From NCBI GenBank assembly GCA_029891385.1, contig CM057225.1, positions 16,544,620-16,608,619 on the forward strand: a DNA stretch of 64,000 bases, read 5' to 3'. The notes beneath the pieces are model-generated. The model saw only the letters and a list, made by a program, of their open reading frames with translations, did not search any database and was not told where the DNA came from. The translations under genes were made by a program, and so were the position numbers. Numbering within the stretch: position 1 is the stretch's first letter; the number at the start of each line of letters is the position of its first letter. Shown here piece after piece: positions 24,010 to 36,970 of the stretch. The DNA is from Erythroxylum novogranatense (Eukaryota > Streptophyta > Magnoliopsida > Malpighiales > Erythroxylaceae).

Positions 24010-24209
24010 ATAAAAAAAAATGAGTCTAAATTTTCTGTCTAATTTTATGATGTCTTATTCTGTCTCATAAATTTTAACCATTTATTTATATGAATCTCAC
24101 GTAGATCTTATATAAATGAATGCGAAACTTATATAAATAAATGGTTGAGATTTATTGGACAAAATAAAACATTATAATATTAAACAGAAAATCTTATTCT
24201 AAAAAAAAA
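24010..24209. mobile_element. Foldback MITE, about 200 bp
   Basis: The two halves are imperfect inverted copies: left TTTTCTGTCTAATTTTATGA and AACCATTTATTTATAT, right ATATAAATAAATGGTT and TTAAACAGAAAATCTTATTC. Almost the whole element can fold back. The superfamily is not determined. Confidence 0.75.
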
Positions 24210-24984
24210 CATATGATAATACACAATTTTACATTACTTAATGAAAAAATTATTCCTAATAAACTCGTATATAATTCAATATGAAACTACAGCCTGTAAG
24301 TTCACCACTTCTTTATAATAAATAATATCACAAGTCAGGCCGCCGATGATGACTTAATCTAATTCACACATCGAAGAGCACGTGGATAATGTCATTCATC
24401 TAGAACCTCAAAAAGGTAAGTTTTGATCCATCAGGAGCGCGTGAGAACACTTTCCTTTATCCGCGGGCTGTGTGAGGCTGAAGTTCCAGTGACACTCTGG
24501 GGAGTGAATTCACGCGCGCCAACAAGCAAGCCTCGTGTCGTTGGATATTTGGTTTGTCTTTCCTTACTTTCACCCAATGGATAACCATTTTCCAAGTCTC
24601 GCTGCCCAAGACGCACCGTGTGGTTCTGATTCAGGGGAGTGGGACCCATTGTTTTCATTTCTACGAGCAGCCCACTATGCTGCTGACTGAGATGCGTCAG
24701 TGTGGGTCCAGTAATAGTCAAGTTGACCATCCCACCGTAAATCAATTGGTTCGCCCTTCCAACTATTCATGGTCTAACTTGCTTTACTATCCCGTCAAAA
24801 GGTTTTCCAACGGGGACCCAATTGCAACATATGGCATACACTTGAATTATCAGTGTAATTTTTAACAGGTTCAATATGAATGACATAATTCAGTCTTTCT
24901 TATTGTACAAAGGGACTTTTTTTTTTGTAAACCACGACATATTTTAAAGGATCTTAATTTATGAGAAGGCGCCTTTAAATCAAC
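24210..24984. other. Unassigned; GC-richer patch at 24,430-24,800
   Basis: The patch has overlapping frames of about 100 aa on both strands (24,554-24,865 plus, 24,745-24,431 minus). Neither shows recognised motifs. It could be a remnant of an upstream regulatory region or of an old transposon. Confidence 0.4.
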
Positions 24985-25135
24985 AATTTTTAGATTAATT
25001 TTTATTCAGACGGGTCACCAGTAAAGGATAAAATCTTTACCAAACAGATTTTTTTATTTCAGGACTCAAACTCGAGACCTCTGATTAAAGAATGAGAATG
25101 CTGAACCACTCACACCAACCCACTTGATTACAAAG
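24985..25135 (-). mobile_element. tRNA-derived SINE
   Basis: On the minus strand, TGGTGTGAGTGGTTCA (box A, 25,117-25,102) is followed about 26 nt later by CTCGAGTTTGAGTCC (box B, 25,076-25,062) and a TTTTAT-rich body. The spacing of internal pol III boxes fits a plant SINE. The 3' end is approximate. Confidence 0.6.
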
Positions 25136-25753
25136 GGACTTAATATGAATCGGTTGGACCCTATTTTCTGTGACCAAAAAACGTAAAAGTTCTGAGATTA
25201 AGAGCTGCTAAGCAAAAGCTACTACTACACATGTCACGGACCTACTGTGCGCTCTATAAATTCATCTCACATGCTGTATGTATGATTTATTAGTCTTTAA
25301 TCACCATCAAGCATGGTAGCATCACCTGTACCCAAAAAGAGAACAACAAAAACAAAATCACTGGCAAGCATGTGAAATACTTAAATGAACAGTTTGTTCT
25401 TATGGATGAAAACGAATGAATACCATATTATTGGAATTAAGTCTCGTATTTATGGATCAAAAACTAGATGTTTATTTCTGTCAATTGTTGGGGTAAGCCT
25501 TGTGTCGTTGGCTGATAAAAGAAGTATCGACTTTGATTGCGTAGTGCGGTTTATGTATGGACAAGCAAAGGAAGTTGAGATTGACAAAAAGGCTCGGCAC
25601 CACGTTTTTCTTTCCAAGCGGCGGGAAAAACACACAAAAGTTAAGATAGGATAGGATTAATAAACTGTTGCCAGACTTTAATTTTTCTTCCAGAACAATG
25701 TCATAGTCTACCTTACAATGACTCCGTGTGAAATACTTTTTAATCTTGATGCT
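25136..25753. other. Unassigned intergenic DNA
   Basis: Short frames on both strands at 25,385-25,786 overlap each other and show no family motifs. Confidence 0.45.
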
Positions 25754-26832
25754 AATGCCATGTTTGGATAACAGCTTATCAGCCAAAAATTGGTTGATTG
25801 ACTAAAAATAAGCTATTTCACTTCATCAATTGTCTATTTCTTGTGTTTAGTCGTTGACTAATTGGGTTAACTAATTTAACCCAACCAGTCAAAATTAAAA
25901 AGCTACGAGAATGTAGCGTTTCAAGGAATCAACTGATTATTTTTCTTCTAAAGCCAATTTTGCCAACCTCATTTACGTCTCTCTCGTGTTCTCTAAAAGG
26001 TCTCATTCTTGATTTCTCTACCTTGTTTACATTACCAGATCCTTGTTTTTTGTTCTTCTTTCCATTTCTCTTGTATTTTACAAGTTTCGATCCTGAAAGA
26101 TTTTTAAAAAAGGAATATAAAAGGGATTCAGCGAGTGTAAAAATAGATCTAGAATTTAAAAAAAAAAAGAAGAAAGTGAAATTAACAAAAGGGAAAAGAA
26201 GAAAATGAAGAAAACAATAGCAGATCTAGAAAAAGAGAAGAAAACATTTTCCCTAACGAAATTGAAAAGCAGAGGGTTGTTACCATAGACAATGAGTAGA
26301 TCTGAGAGCTTTTGGGAGACTCAATGTAAAGAGAGGGCGTAGAGGAGAGTCGTGAAAATGAAACACGTCTCTCTCCCTAGAGATCGTAGTTGCTTCAATT
26401 TTATTGGCTAGATTAGATGTAATAAAATTAAAAAAGTTTTGGCCCTGTTTGGCAATCATCATTATGATTAATGCAATCACCGTTAGTGAATATTATTATT
26501 ATTATTATTGTTGTTGTTGTTGTTGTTATTATTATTATTATTATTATTATATGGTCTATATTTGTTATTAGAGTTATAAACTTAATTTTTGTAGAATTTA
26601 ATATCTAAAATCTAAATTTCTATAAGAATATTCAACAAAATACTAAGATATATAATATTCATACTCTTATAATTTTTTTAAAGCCATGTTCTCATATGTC
26701 ATTTTACCAAAAACAGCTAATTTTACCAAACATCAAATGACAAATAGCTAATGTAATCAGCTGATCAAATCAATGATATAATCAATTATCAACTAACAGC
26801 TAATGCAATCAGCTGATTCCCAAACATGGCCA
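25754..26832. mobile_element. Putative non-autonomous DNA transposon (PIF/Harbinger- or hAT-like)
   Basis: The left end GCCATGTTTGGATAACAGC is matched in inverse by CAGCTGATTCCCAAACATGGC at the right. A related start, GGCCCTGTTTGGCAATCATC, occurs inside at 26,441, suggesting nesting. Such ends are typical of plant MITEs. No clean TSD was found. Confidence 0.45.
26491..26551. repeat. ATT/GTT trinucleotide microsatellite
   Basis: An ATT run changes to GTT and back to ATT. Confidence 0.95.
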
Positions 26833-26835
26833 ATA

Positions 26836-27665
26836 TGTTATAAATTCATAAGTGGAGTAAATGTATATCAAAAAAAGATATAAGGATAAAATGAGTTATA
26901 TACAACAATAAGACTCATAACCCAATATCATAAGATTTTAAATTATGATATAATGTTCTCATTATATATAAGCTCATTTAGATCTAGTCTAATTTTTCTA
27001 CAAACTCTCTCAAAAACCTTTATTGGTACCAAAGTTAGATTGGCTTGTAGGAGGGAGATGTTGGAATTTCATAAGTAAAATAATCACACATTAGAAAGAG
27101 ACACAAAAATGAAGTGAGTTATATACTCGTGCAGGGAGATGTTGAAAATTCACAATGGAGTAATCTCATATCGGAAAGGAACATAAAGATAAATTAAGTT
27201 ATATACAATGATAAGACTCATAATCTGTTTACTTAAGGTTTTGAGTTGAGATATTTATATGAGCTTACTTGAATCTAATCCAATTTCTCCTTAGGTCCCC
27301 TTAAAAACCTTCGTTGGTATCAGAGTTAGGCTGGCTTGTGAGGGAGAGATGTTGGAAATTCACAAGTGGAGTCTCATATCAAAAAGAGATATAAACATGA
27401 AGTGAGTTATATACAATCTAGGAGAGATGTTAGAAATTCACAAATGAAATGATCTCATTTCAGCAAGAGACATAAGAATGGAGTGAGTTATATACAATCA
27501 TAGGGCTCCTAACCCAATGTTTAAGTTTTTGGTTTGAGATATGATATCCTGGTTGCTGATAATGATTGCTTTAAGGTTTTGAGTTGAGATATGATGTCCT
27601 AGTTGTATATCAACTCACTTGGATCTGATCCAATTTCTCCCCAAGTCTCCTAAAAAACTTTCATT
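26836..27665 (+). mobile_element. TRIM-like retrotransposon tandem array (five LTR-like units)
   Basis: Units starting TGTT(G/A)-AAATTCA recur at 26,836, 27,059, 27,140, 27,350 and 27,428. Full units end AAAACCTT and are followed by a PBS-like TTGGTATCAGAGTTAGGC (best at 27,313) and, within about 40 bp, a purine tract (GAGGGAGAGA) right before the next TGTTGG. Two units are truncated to about 80 bp. The very short PBS-to-PPT interior is typical of TRIMs (family knowledge). No coding capacity. Confidence 0.75.
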
Positions 27666-27972
27666 TTTTTTAAAAAATCAGGTCAGGATCTGATCCCACA
27701 TGCAGTAGAATAATTATGAAACAATTTTTTGAAAATAAGATCATTTTAAATTATATAAAATGATTAACAATTAAATTATAATAAAGTATGAATATTAATT
27801 CGTACCTTATTCGAAAGCTTGATCATTTTTTTATCATATCCCTTGAATCGTTTATGAAACTGACTCATCTTAACTACTATAGTCACACAAGTGTTCACTC
27901 TCTAATGATATTTATAAAAAGAGTTGAGAGAACTCTACAAAACTATTGCAGATAGGGTAATCCTATTTATAG
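27666..27972. repeat. Repeat related to 56,770-57,090
   Basis: Shared blocks include TTAATTC(A/G)TACCTTATT, ATGATAT and GTTGAGAGAACTCT in the same order as in the copia-LTR-like region at 56,770-57,090. It probably derives from that LTR family. Confidence 0.5.
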
Positions 27973-27973
27973 T

Positions 27974-28330
27974 ATGTTTTGGAAACCATGGACCACTAGA
28001 GGAATATGGGCTAAAATCTCCAAGCTATGTGCCCCTGATCTCAACTATGACAGACTCACAGAGATTATAAAGGAAATTCCTAACTTGAACCACTCAAAAT
28101 TTGGCAAGGTTATTGTTCTACTCTCTGTGGCTACTTGTTTTCAGGTTATATGGAAAGAAAGGAATAGTAGATGGTTTATGGACCAACCAACTTCGATAAG
28201 CTATCTATTAGATCTCATTACTGCCAACATAAGTGAGTAACTGATACTCAATCAGTTAAATCTCCACTATAGTAGGAGAATGGCTTTAGCTTGGAGAGTA
28301 TAGAATATTGTAATAACTAGTTCAGATCCT
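27974..28330 (+). pseudogene. LINE ORF2 C-terminal zinc-binding (zf-RVT) fragment
   Basis: A plus-strand frame carries the end of a plant LINE RT: WTTRGIWAKISKLCAPD, then VLLSVATCFQVIWKERNSR, the usual W-x-E-R-N-x-R signature, followed by a stop at 28,240. It is separate from the LINE at the window start and in the opposite orientation, so it is a different copy. Confidence 0.75.
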
Positions 28331-29200
28331 ATGAACTAGTTACTCTATCAACAATCAGAAATGCAACCAAATTCTCTACTCAACAGTTCCTAGAACTACA
28401 CAAACAGATTGTCCATCTCATATCAAAGGAATTGGAGGAGATGATCTATATAGACTTACCTGGGTTTTGTGCTCTACTCGGATTTGGAAATAGGGTAATG
28501 TCTCATCTTATCCCTGTCATCAACAGAGAAAGCAATCAAGATAAGCTAGCTACTCAATCCGCACAACATGAAGGAACAATAACATTCAAGAGGAACAACT
28601 ACAGAATGGAGTTACTTGGCATAGTCCTTCACTAGGTATTTTTACCATTCCAAGCAGAAACCCTCTACAATGCCCTGAGGAAGATTGTGAGAAAGGAAAA
28701 CAAGATTAAACCAAAAATCGGTCACAATCGAATGGAATATACTTATCTAAGCCAGATCTCCTAATTGGTAGCCTTAGTAAGCCTCCCCCCTCCAACATCA
28801 CGAGATCTGGATGGATGGAACACAAGAGGTCAAACCCTAATCGTGAAACTTCCTAAAGATGAGAAAGCTTCCAGAGTGACTTACCTGATTGAAAAACAGA
28901 GGGTGCGAATCGCCATGCACACTGATTGTATGATCCTCCCTACCCTAATCGAGAAAGGGATTGAAGACGTGAGAAAAGCCCTAAGTCATTATTCCCGAAT
29001 TGTAAGATGTCTTTGTAAAATGTAAAATATCGTGTCTAGAAGCTTAACGTTGTTGTATATGTCCTAATGAACGTCGTCATTTGTTTTCTACTAAAGTCAG
29101 TGTTACAATTGGATTTATCCCAATTTGGCATTAACTCTTGTCTTCAATGTAACCTCCAACATTTATTAATGATTTTTTTTTAATTCTAAAAAAAACTTAT
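28331..29200 (+). other. Unidentified ORF remnants, perhaps LINE 3' region
   Basis: Frames at 28,432-28,635 (67 aa) and 28,765-29,025 (86 aa, with DGWNTRGQTLIVKLPKDEK) are not recognised. A T-rich/A-rich end at 29,168-29,198 could be a LINE tail. Function unknown. Confidence 0.35.
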
Positions 29201-30760
29201 ACACATACCTTATAAAAAGATAGTAGAATCTAGTGGCCTTAGATTAATGGGTGAATAGCAATGCATTATGGCTACCTTATGCTAACAAATTGTAGAATTA
29301 CTATTTGATGATTCTCAAGTAACTAGAGCTACATCAAGATGCATTATGTATACTTGCTCTTTGGAGTAGGATCCCACATAGACATCCAATTAATTGTAGC
29401 TAAAGTAACAATGACTACCCCCTTATTAAAATTAAATGACTAAGTCATCATTCTTAGTCATTTTATTCTCATCTAATTGGCATATATACATAAACTTTAG
29501 TATTAGTTCCTAATACACTAGCTCACAGATATTCAAGAATTCAAGCCAATTGTGAAAGTATATCACCCACCATATCATGGTCTCTAAGTTCAACTTTTTT
29601 TAGACTTCCTAATCTATGTACCTTAATACCTCAAATTTCTTTTACTAAAGAGTTTGATAGCATTTAAATTGAAGCTTGATCATGAACTGAAGGAATGGAT
29701 GAGTAGGTTGCTCTATAAGTGGCATATAAGAAGGGATATTTACAAATGGGATATCAACTACAAGCTAGTGCTAGGGCTTAAGCTCCCTAGGAGTAACTGC
29801 GCTTGATATAAAAGCTATAATATGACATGTTAAAGGGACCCCTGATTAACCAATTCCATACATATAATAATCAACTAACCCTTCAAAACCATAATATAAG
29901 CATTAAATTATACAAATTGTCCCAAAAAGTTTCTTTATAATAGAATTCTAGAATTTAAAAAACCTAATTTACACAAAACCTCTACCAATCAATCCACAAT
30001 TAAAGCCCATATAGAGAGTAAATGTTAGATGGAGAAGTGTGCCCTAAATTAAAGTAAATGAGGATGAAAATGCACAAGGAAATTTTAAAATTCCACTAAA
30101 AGTCCTAACTGTGCAACAATGGTTTTCTTTAAGAATAACACATAGAATTTAAACTTCTTAGTGTTTGGTAAGTGAAATCAGGGAGAAATTGAGTTAGGTG
30201 AGTCATAATTTGCTAAGAAACTCTAGAGGAAGTGAATTAATCCATAGAAAATTAAAAGAGATCAAAAAGGGCAAAAAAGTCTGTTGCGAATTTTGTCTAC
30301 AACATTAAATTGTGACAAAGCACAAGCCTTACACTATAGCATGTTTGGTGTTGTTTTTTAGACAGGCATGTGAAAGATGGGTTAAGATGGGTGGTGTATT
30401 AATTAAATATATAAATATGGTTAGAAAACGAGCTAGAAACAGAGGAAACATGGTCCCATGTTGGTTTATTAAACTTACACTTAAAAAAATAGAGATAATA
30501 TAAAATGGACACAATCAGAATATGAGTTTGTGTTAACTAACTTTTGAAATTCATTTTTGTACTAAATAAAACATGGGCACCACATACTGATGTGTTAAAT
30601 ATCAAGGTAGTCACACAAGATTGTGTTACACCTATGTTACAAAAGGATATTCTCCGTATTATGCATCTAAGGGATTAGATTTTATCTAATCCAACAAATG
30701 GGCTTATCTTGTGTTCATTTTTGTTGCTCTTAACTACTCAATTATGATCAGGAGCTTGGC
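29201..30760. other. Unassigned AT-rich stretch
   Basis: No credible gene, LTR ends or DNA-transposon ends were recognised. Confidence 0.45.
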
Positions 30761-31114
30761 TTGGACCCCACCCCCACCGTAGGTGTTTGCGAGTTATCTT
30801 TATGGCGAGTGTTCTTGGGTTATACCGCGGCATCCAACCCTAATCAGTATTGTCCTCTTTGGTCATGGGTGAGCCACGGCTCGAACCCATGACCTCAAGG
30901 TTTTATAGCTTCCACTTGCTCGCCTCTTACCATTTGGCTAACCCCCCACCCGTAGGTGTTTGCAGGTTATACTACGGCGAGTGTTTGCGGGTTATACCGC
31001 GGCATCCAACCTTAATCAGTATTGTCCTCTTTGGTCATGGGTGAGCCACGGCTCGAACCCATGACCTCAAGGTTTTATAGCTTCCACTTGCTCGCCTCTT
31101 ACCATTTGGCTAAC
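30761..31114 (-). mobile_element. Tandem pair of tRNA-related SINE-like units
   Basis: Two nearly identical units (30,761-30,941 and 30,942-31,114) on the minus strand. Each starts with box A TTAGCCAAATGGTAAGAG and box B GGGTTCGAGCC, continues through ATGACCAAAGAGGACAATAC and ends in a body with GGATGCCGCGGTATAACCC and ACACCTACGG. The tRNA-like head resembles Au-type SINEs, the tail does not. A lone head or body is also found at 34,736 and 36,797. Confidence 0.7.
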
Positions 31115-31134
31115 TAGCCATGATTTAATGCCCC

Positions 31135-32580
31135 TGCACATTGACTAAAATGCCCCTGCACATGATTTTCAAAATCTGATACGTTGCGTCCAGTTTTTGA
31201 GCAGCTAAACGAAATAATTTGGACAAACTTTCTTCATAAAAATTGTTCCTCTTGATCTTACGAATCCAACGCCACTGACGGCGCTCAATTCGGATCTAAA
31301 ACGAAGAAGTTATGGCCGAATTACTAACTAACCTGCACAAAATCCGAAACTGAACTTGAACATAACTTCAGTCCAGAATTTGACAATCTTAGGGATGAAA
31401 TAAAATTTCGATCCCTTCACAAGAATTGTAGCCCTACATCTTAACTTTATTTTCCCTCAAGAATCACCTCAATCGGAGTTGTATAACTCCCGAAAATCGC
31501 AAAGTACTGGACCATGTTCAGAAAATTATCCAACTTATAACCTATAACCCATCTCTTACTTGGGTTCAATCAATCTCTTTCCATTTAATCTTCTAAAAAT
31601 CATAATTCTTCATAAAAATGAACGTAATTGTCTTAGCAATCCAACGCTTCGAGAATCAATTCAATCGGATGTCGGACGAAGGAATTATAACAAAAGATTG
31701 CAAAAGAATTGAGTTCAAGCAAAATTTACAAAACCTTAAATACCCACTTATAACTGAATTTTTCAAAAATCATATCTCTTAATTCCAAACTCGGAATTTG
31801 ACAAATTTGGTGTCTATAGAAAGGTAAAAGGAAGCTCTACAACTTCCCGGAAAAACTCAAAATCAAATTAGGTCTCGAAAGAGGTCAAAACCTCAATCAA
31901 ATATTCTATCCAAAACAGCTTTTCCTAAACGACTTCCAATTTTCATCGCTCATAACTCCTAGCCTCAATATCGAAAAATTACATACTTTATGGCGTCGGA
32001 AAGATCGAAATACAAGCTCCAACTTTCATTAAGACCACTTATTCCAATTCAAACTAAATCCATACGACGAGAGGTCTCGAAGCATAGAACACACAAATCT
32101 ATACTTAATAGCATTTTCAAAACAAAGCATATCTTTGGAAAATCATATCTCTCAATCCCGACATCGAAAAATAGCAAACTTTATGTCCACAAAAAGCTCT
32201 CGACATAATCTACAAGTTTCATGTAGATCATTTTCTCAAATTATGCCTAGATCAAAAGTCAACTGTCAACCCCAAAAGTCAAACTTCAAACAAATTTCAT
32301 ACTTAACTTTGACTGATCATAACTTCCACTCCCGATATCGAAAAATATCAAACTTTATGGCTACGGAAAGCTCTTGACATAATCTACAAGTTTCCAGAAG
32401 ACCATTTTATCAAATTTTGCCTAAATCAAAAGTCAACCCTCAAAGGCCAAAAAGTCAACTATTTCACAATTTCTCATATTTTCACACTTTCTCTTTTTAG
32501 TCATGATTTTCAACTTAATTTCAATCAACTCATCCACTTTTGAATATTTCTTATTTTTACTCAAAAATCGGGGTCCAACA
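31135..32580 (-). mobile_element. 3' LTR (truncated, 1.45 kb) of LARD-like element
   Basis: In minus orientation it starts TGTTGGACCCCGATTTTTGA at 32,580, right after a polypurine tract. It is near-identical to 37,026-38,453 of the 5' LTR. Homology stops at about 31,135, where the SINE-like pair begins, so some 3.6 kb of the LTR is missing. Small ORFs repeated at 31,990 and 37,863 are LTR by-products. Confidence 0.8.
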
Positions 32581-33381
32581 TTTCTCCCCCTCTTAAAAGA
32601 ATTTCGTCCTCGAAATTCATACTAGATTAAACTCCAAGTACCTCATCCTTGCATAACTGTCTTTTTAAACAAAGATCATCAAGTTTTTTTTTTCATCATA
32701 CATATTCTCAATCTCTTCACAATTTTCATTTCCTTAAATCACATACCACTCACATCATATCAAATCACTATAGTCATGACTCATTGTTTCTACACTTATG
32801 GACACAAGTCAATGGTTCATTTCTTAAGGAACCCTAATATCGTTCAATCATCATTTAATCTTTATCATCATGACATCTTTCAAATAGTCATACTTTCATC
32901 TCAAAGAAGTATAATCAAATCAATTTCATCCAAATGTTATCATTCAGTTCAAATCTCAATTTTCCATCATCACAAACCTAAAATGCATTAAAGTTCTTAA
33001 CCCTCATCGAACACTTAATTAGGTCTTCACATAATTCATAAAAATCCATCTTCATGCTCATCTTTTTGTCACTCACAAATGGATATAAAAAAAAAATCAA
33101 ATCATCCTAATTCCTCATGAACTTCAAATCTCAATTTCATGCACAATTTCCTAAAATCACTTAACATTCTTATCATCTTCATCTATCAAGCCCTTTAGTA
33201 TGCACTCTATCTTTATCACAATCTCACAAATTCAATCTTATGCTTGAACACTCTTATACAAAACAGTTAGACACAAACGCACAAGTACGATCATAATACT
33301 GGGCTCCGACATTTATCCGAAGATTGCTCATGAAACAAACATATCGCCCAGGTTCATAATACTGGGCTCTGATACCATAAA
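32581..33381 (-). mobile_element. Non-coding interior of LARD-like element, with PBS and PPT
   Basis: Only 801 bp lie between the LTRs. A tRNA-Met PBS (TGGTATCAGAGCCC) is at 33,377-33,364. The PPT reads AAGAGGGGGAGAAA on the minus strand at 32,594-32,581, preceded by CGAGGACGAAATTC, as in the chromovirus at 49,475-49,512. No gag or pol frame is present, so it would depend on proteins from another element. Confidence 0.8.
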
Positions 33382-34735
33382 TATTGGGACCCGATCTTGA
33401 GAACCGGATCCCAACTGAAAAACAAAGAATAAAGGAAACGGAATCAGATGGAAACGGAAATTTCGGATCGAAAACAAAATGCGGAAGCCAATAGCGAAAA
33501 CGAACTAAACGAACAGATTTCGAAAGTCGAATTCAGAATCAATTCGTAACAAAACAAACCGAAGTCGTATCGAACCAAACGAATAGATTTCAAAGCAAAA
33601 CGAAATCAAGTAGAACAGATCCGACATCCGAGCACAAAAAAAATCAAAGAAAACGATCGAATGAACATAATTGCGTTGGAATTCCTTAGACTAATCCGAT
33701 GCGAAAATCCGGTATAATTTTTTTTTCTCTTATTCATTCATTTTCTCTTTAATCAATCTCATTCAAATCATAACCATTTCATACAATTTCCTTTTTGGAA
33801 ACTCATCCTCACCAATTTCAATGCACTTAATTCATCTTAATCATTTCTTATACAATCATATAACTCCTCAAACTCATTTCTTTAAACCCATCATACCGAA
33901 ATTTTACGAAATTTTAAGAAAGATAACGACTATATTTTGACAGCCCAAAAATTTAAAACAAAGCTAAACGCACTTCTAATATCATAACTCATCAATACTA
34001 GGCAACATCGGACCTCCGTCCAAGCATCCAAACATCAACAGAAACACACATCTACCTAACACTTCATTAATCTCAACCATCATTAAAACCTCATATCTCA
34101 ACACAATCCAATCATATTTTCACATGCAATTTATACTCCATGATCAAAATAAAATCCCACTTCTAAAACCAACTCATACATTCATAATTCATAAATCAAT
34201 CACACAATCTACTTAGAACCATAAACAAATCCCATAGCTCATTTCCATACACAAACTCGAATACATTAAGAACTAAATACTTCATAAAGGCATTCCAAAC
34301 CATATACAAATTACAAAAACATATAAATGTCGAACTGACGTCTTGACCGCATTCATCCGATCTCCTTCTCGAAACCTGAAGATGGGAATGGAAGGTGGGG
34401 TGAGCTGGACAGCTCAATGGGTATCATACTTCTAAATAAAACATAAACGAAATTGTCTTTTCAAACTTTTCAAACATTTTCCATTCGGAAATTTATCCAA
34501 AAACTCATTTTCAAACTTTTCAAATTTTTATAAACCTTCGTCAATATTTTTCTAAGATTTTTCTCATCATCTTCATTTGTTTTAAAATCCTCATAAACTG
34601 TTTCCGAAATTTCGTGATTGAAAATTAACCCTTATTTCTCAAATTCTCAAACTTTTCACAAATTATGCACCATTTCAAACATGAATGCATCACATCATAG
34701 TGTATCACATATCATCTAACACATCGGTGGTTTGA

Positions 34736-34814
34736 TGTTGAACCCACACCCCACCCGTAGGTGTTTGCGAGTTATCTTTGGCGTATGTTTCATGGGTTAT
34801 ACCGGCATCCAACA
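34736..34814 (-). repeat. 79-bp SINE-tail-like repeat with inverted ends
   Basis: Starts TGTTGAACCC and ends GGCATCCAACA. The middle (TAGGTGTTTGCGAGTTATCT) matches the bodies at 30,770, 30,950 and, inverted, 36,797-36,883. Confidence 0.7.
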
Positions 34815-36796
34815 CCAAGCACATAACACATTAAATGGTTTGGGTCGGTCTAACATGACGATTGCACATTCTCATATAGCGGTCGCATGCATGTCGTGAA
34901 CAGAAGAAGTCCGAAATCGGAACTCCTATGCCACTAGCGAAGCGGCCGGAGAAGGCTATCGAGGAGACCAAGGCACCGACTCATCGGAGGGACCTTACAA
35001 ACCCACATACATATATCAAAACTCGAAAATCATATTGCCCGGAGGCACATTTCGAAAACTTGATTTTCATATCGTGTCACATTATCATTCATAATTTCAC
35101 ATAATTCACATAGCAAATCCAATACCATCATAATTCATCAATCACTTTTATACCGATCCACAATTATATTCGATTTGTAACCATGTATAATTAAAGTATG
35201 CAGACGCTGGAAAATGTAATAAATGAACAAATGTATCGATTACATAAATAACAAACCCTTCAAGCATAAAGAATTGGAAAGATTTACCAATTTATCAAAA
35301 TCACTTGAAACAATAAATCCAATCTTTGAAACATGTTTTTTTTCAAAGCATTTGGCATTAATCAAATTCAATACTTTCTTTCTTTAAATAATAAGGACAC
35401 AAGTTTAACTCAGTAAATCAAACAAATCTCATTTATAAATTTTAGATGTATCATTTTCAAGCATGTAAATTCAAAAGATTTTTAAACCTCAAAGCCCAAG
35501 AATTTATCAATTTCTCATTCAAAACTAAAAAGTAACAATTTCTTCAATAACCAATTTAAAACATATTATTTTAATTGTCCGGAATATTCGTAGCAATTTC
35601 TTAAACCCATTTTCCAAATCATGTCCAAAGAAATTGGAAATCAATTTCAAGAGTACTAAAGAGTACTAGGAGATCAAAACTTTTCAACCTTTACATACAC
35701 AATTTCATTTTCAAACTTTTACGTAAACAACTTGAAAATCATAATGTTTCAAACACTTTTATAAATCTTTACGGAAATGATACACTTTCCAAACACTTTT
35801 ATAACCAATTTCAACACTATAAAATTTCAACAACTTTTATAAAACAATTGCGAAAAGCGTAAACTTTTCTCCTTGTTTCTCCCGAAAATCAACAATAAGC
35901 GTTCAAAACGTTTGTCTTCTAAATTTTCAAAATCAAATAGACAATCATTCAATTACATATTTACAACAATACCTTTAAATATCCAAACAATACATTTCAA
36001 ACACTTTCACTTTCGGACATATTCAAGAACACTTACAGGACTTATGCTTTCGAAAATAAATATGGTACCCACCTTAAATCCTTAAGCTTTGCATTAGGTT
36101 AACATGTTCGTTCCTCAATCTCCAACTTGCCTTAAATGACCTAATCAAAACAAAGAAGAGAAGCATTCGAAAACTTTCTAGAAGAGAAGAGCAAGTAGGA
36201 AGTTCGACCTTGTGGGTTTCCAAGAGAAGAGCACGTGGGTTTCACCTAAGGTTAGGGTTTCGAAATTCTTGGTTATTATTACTTGGGTGTCTCTTTTTCT
36301 TACTTATTCATGGTGATTAGAAAAGTTCTTGAGTTGAGATTGAAAGAGGTTTAAGTTTACATGGAAGAAGAAAATCTGATTTTAAGTGGGTTAGTGATTC
36401 GGAACTTATCTTGGTTCTCCTGTTGGGGTTTTTCCCTTTCTTGCTTAAATATAGTGATTTAAAGAGTAAGATATGAAAGAACAAGAAAAAGAAGAGTGAT
36501 TAGGAAGGATGGAAAAGGAAAGAAGATGGGTTATGAAAGTAACAGAAAAATTAGATTTGTGTAGGAGGAATTTTCAACAAGTTTGACGAGGTGGGAGAGA
36601 AGTATGGTTGTTCCAGTGTAGGAAAAGTTATAAGTAAGGTTATATAGGTTTTGTTCAAGTTTTACATTTATGAAACAAATTTTCCAGCATTGTGTTATGC
36701 TTTGATTACATGAGGTCTTTGGAAGTTGAGGTAGGTTTGCGAGGTTTCTTCATGAGTGAAGTGAAAAGGAATGGTAATTAGAATTGATATGTTTTG

Positions 36797-36970
36797 ATTA
36801 AGGTTGGATGTCTGTGTATAACTCATGAACACTCGCCGCAAGATAACTCGCAAACACCTACTGGGTGGGGGTGGGGTCCAACATTAAAATGATACTTAGC
36901 CAAATGGTAAGAGGCGAGCATGTGGAAGCTATAAAACCTTGAGGTCATGGGTTCGAGCCGTGGCTCACCC
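36797..36970 (+). mobile_element. SINE-like body plus tRNA-related head
   Basis: The body (GATAACTCGCAAACACCTAC, ending GGGGTCCAACA) lies at 36,797-36,883. It is followed at 36,895-36,970 by the head with box A TTAGCCAAATGGTAAGAG and box B GGGTTCGAGCC. Orientation is opposite to the copies at 30,761-31,114, although both sit at the same point of the two LTR copies. A GACAGCAC-CTTT-GTGCTGTC hairpin follows at about 36,982. Confidence 0.65.

Noticed and set aside
24431..24865. Opposing 103-104-aa ORFs as a possible gene
   Set aside because: Fully overlapping on opposite strands, no motifs, no splice or promoter support.
36895..36970. Possible tRNA gene (box A and box B present)
   Set aside because: No cloverleaf or acceptor stem can be formed, and the same head recurs in SINE-like units; it is a tRNA-derived SINE head.
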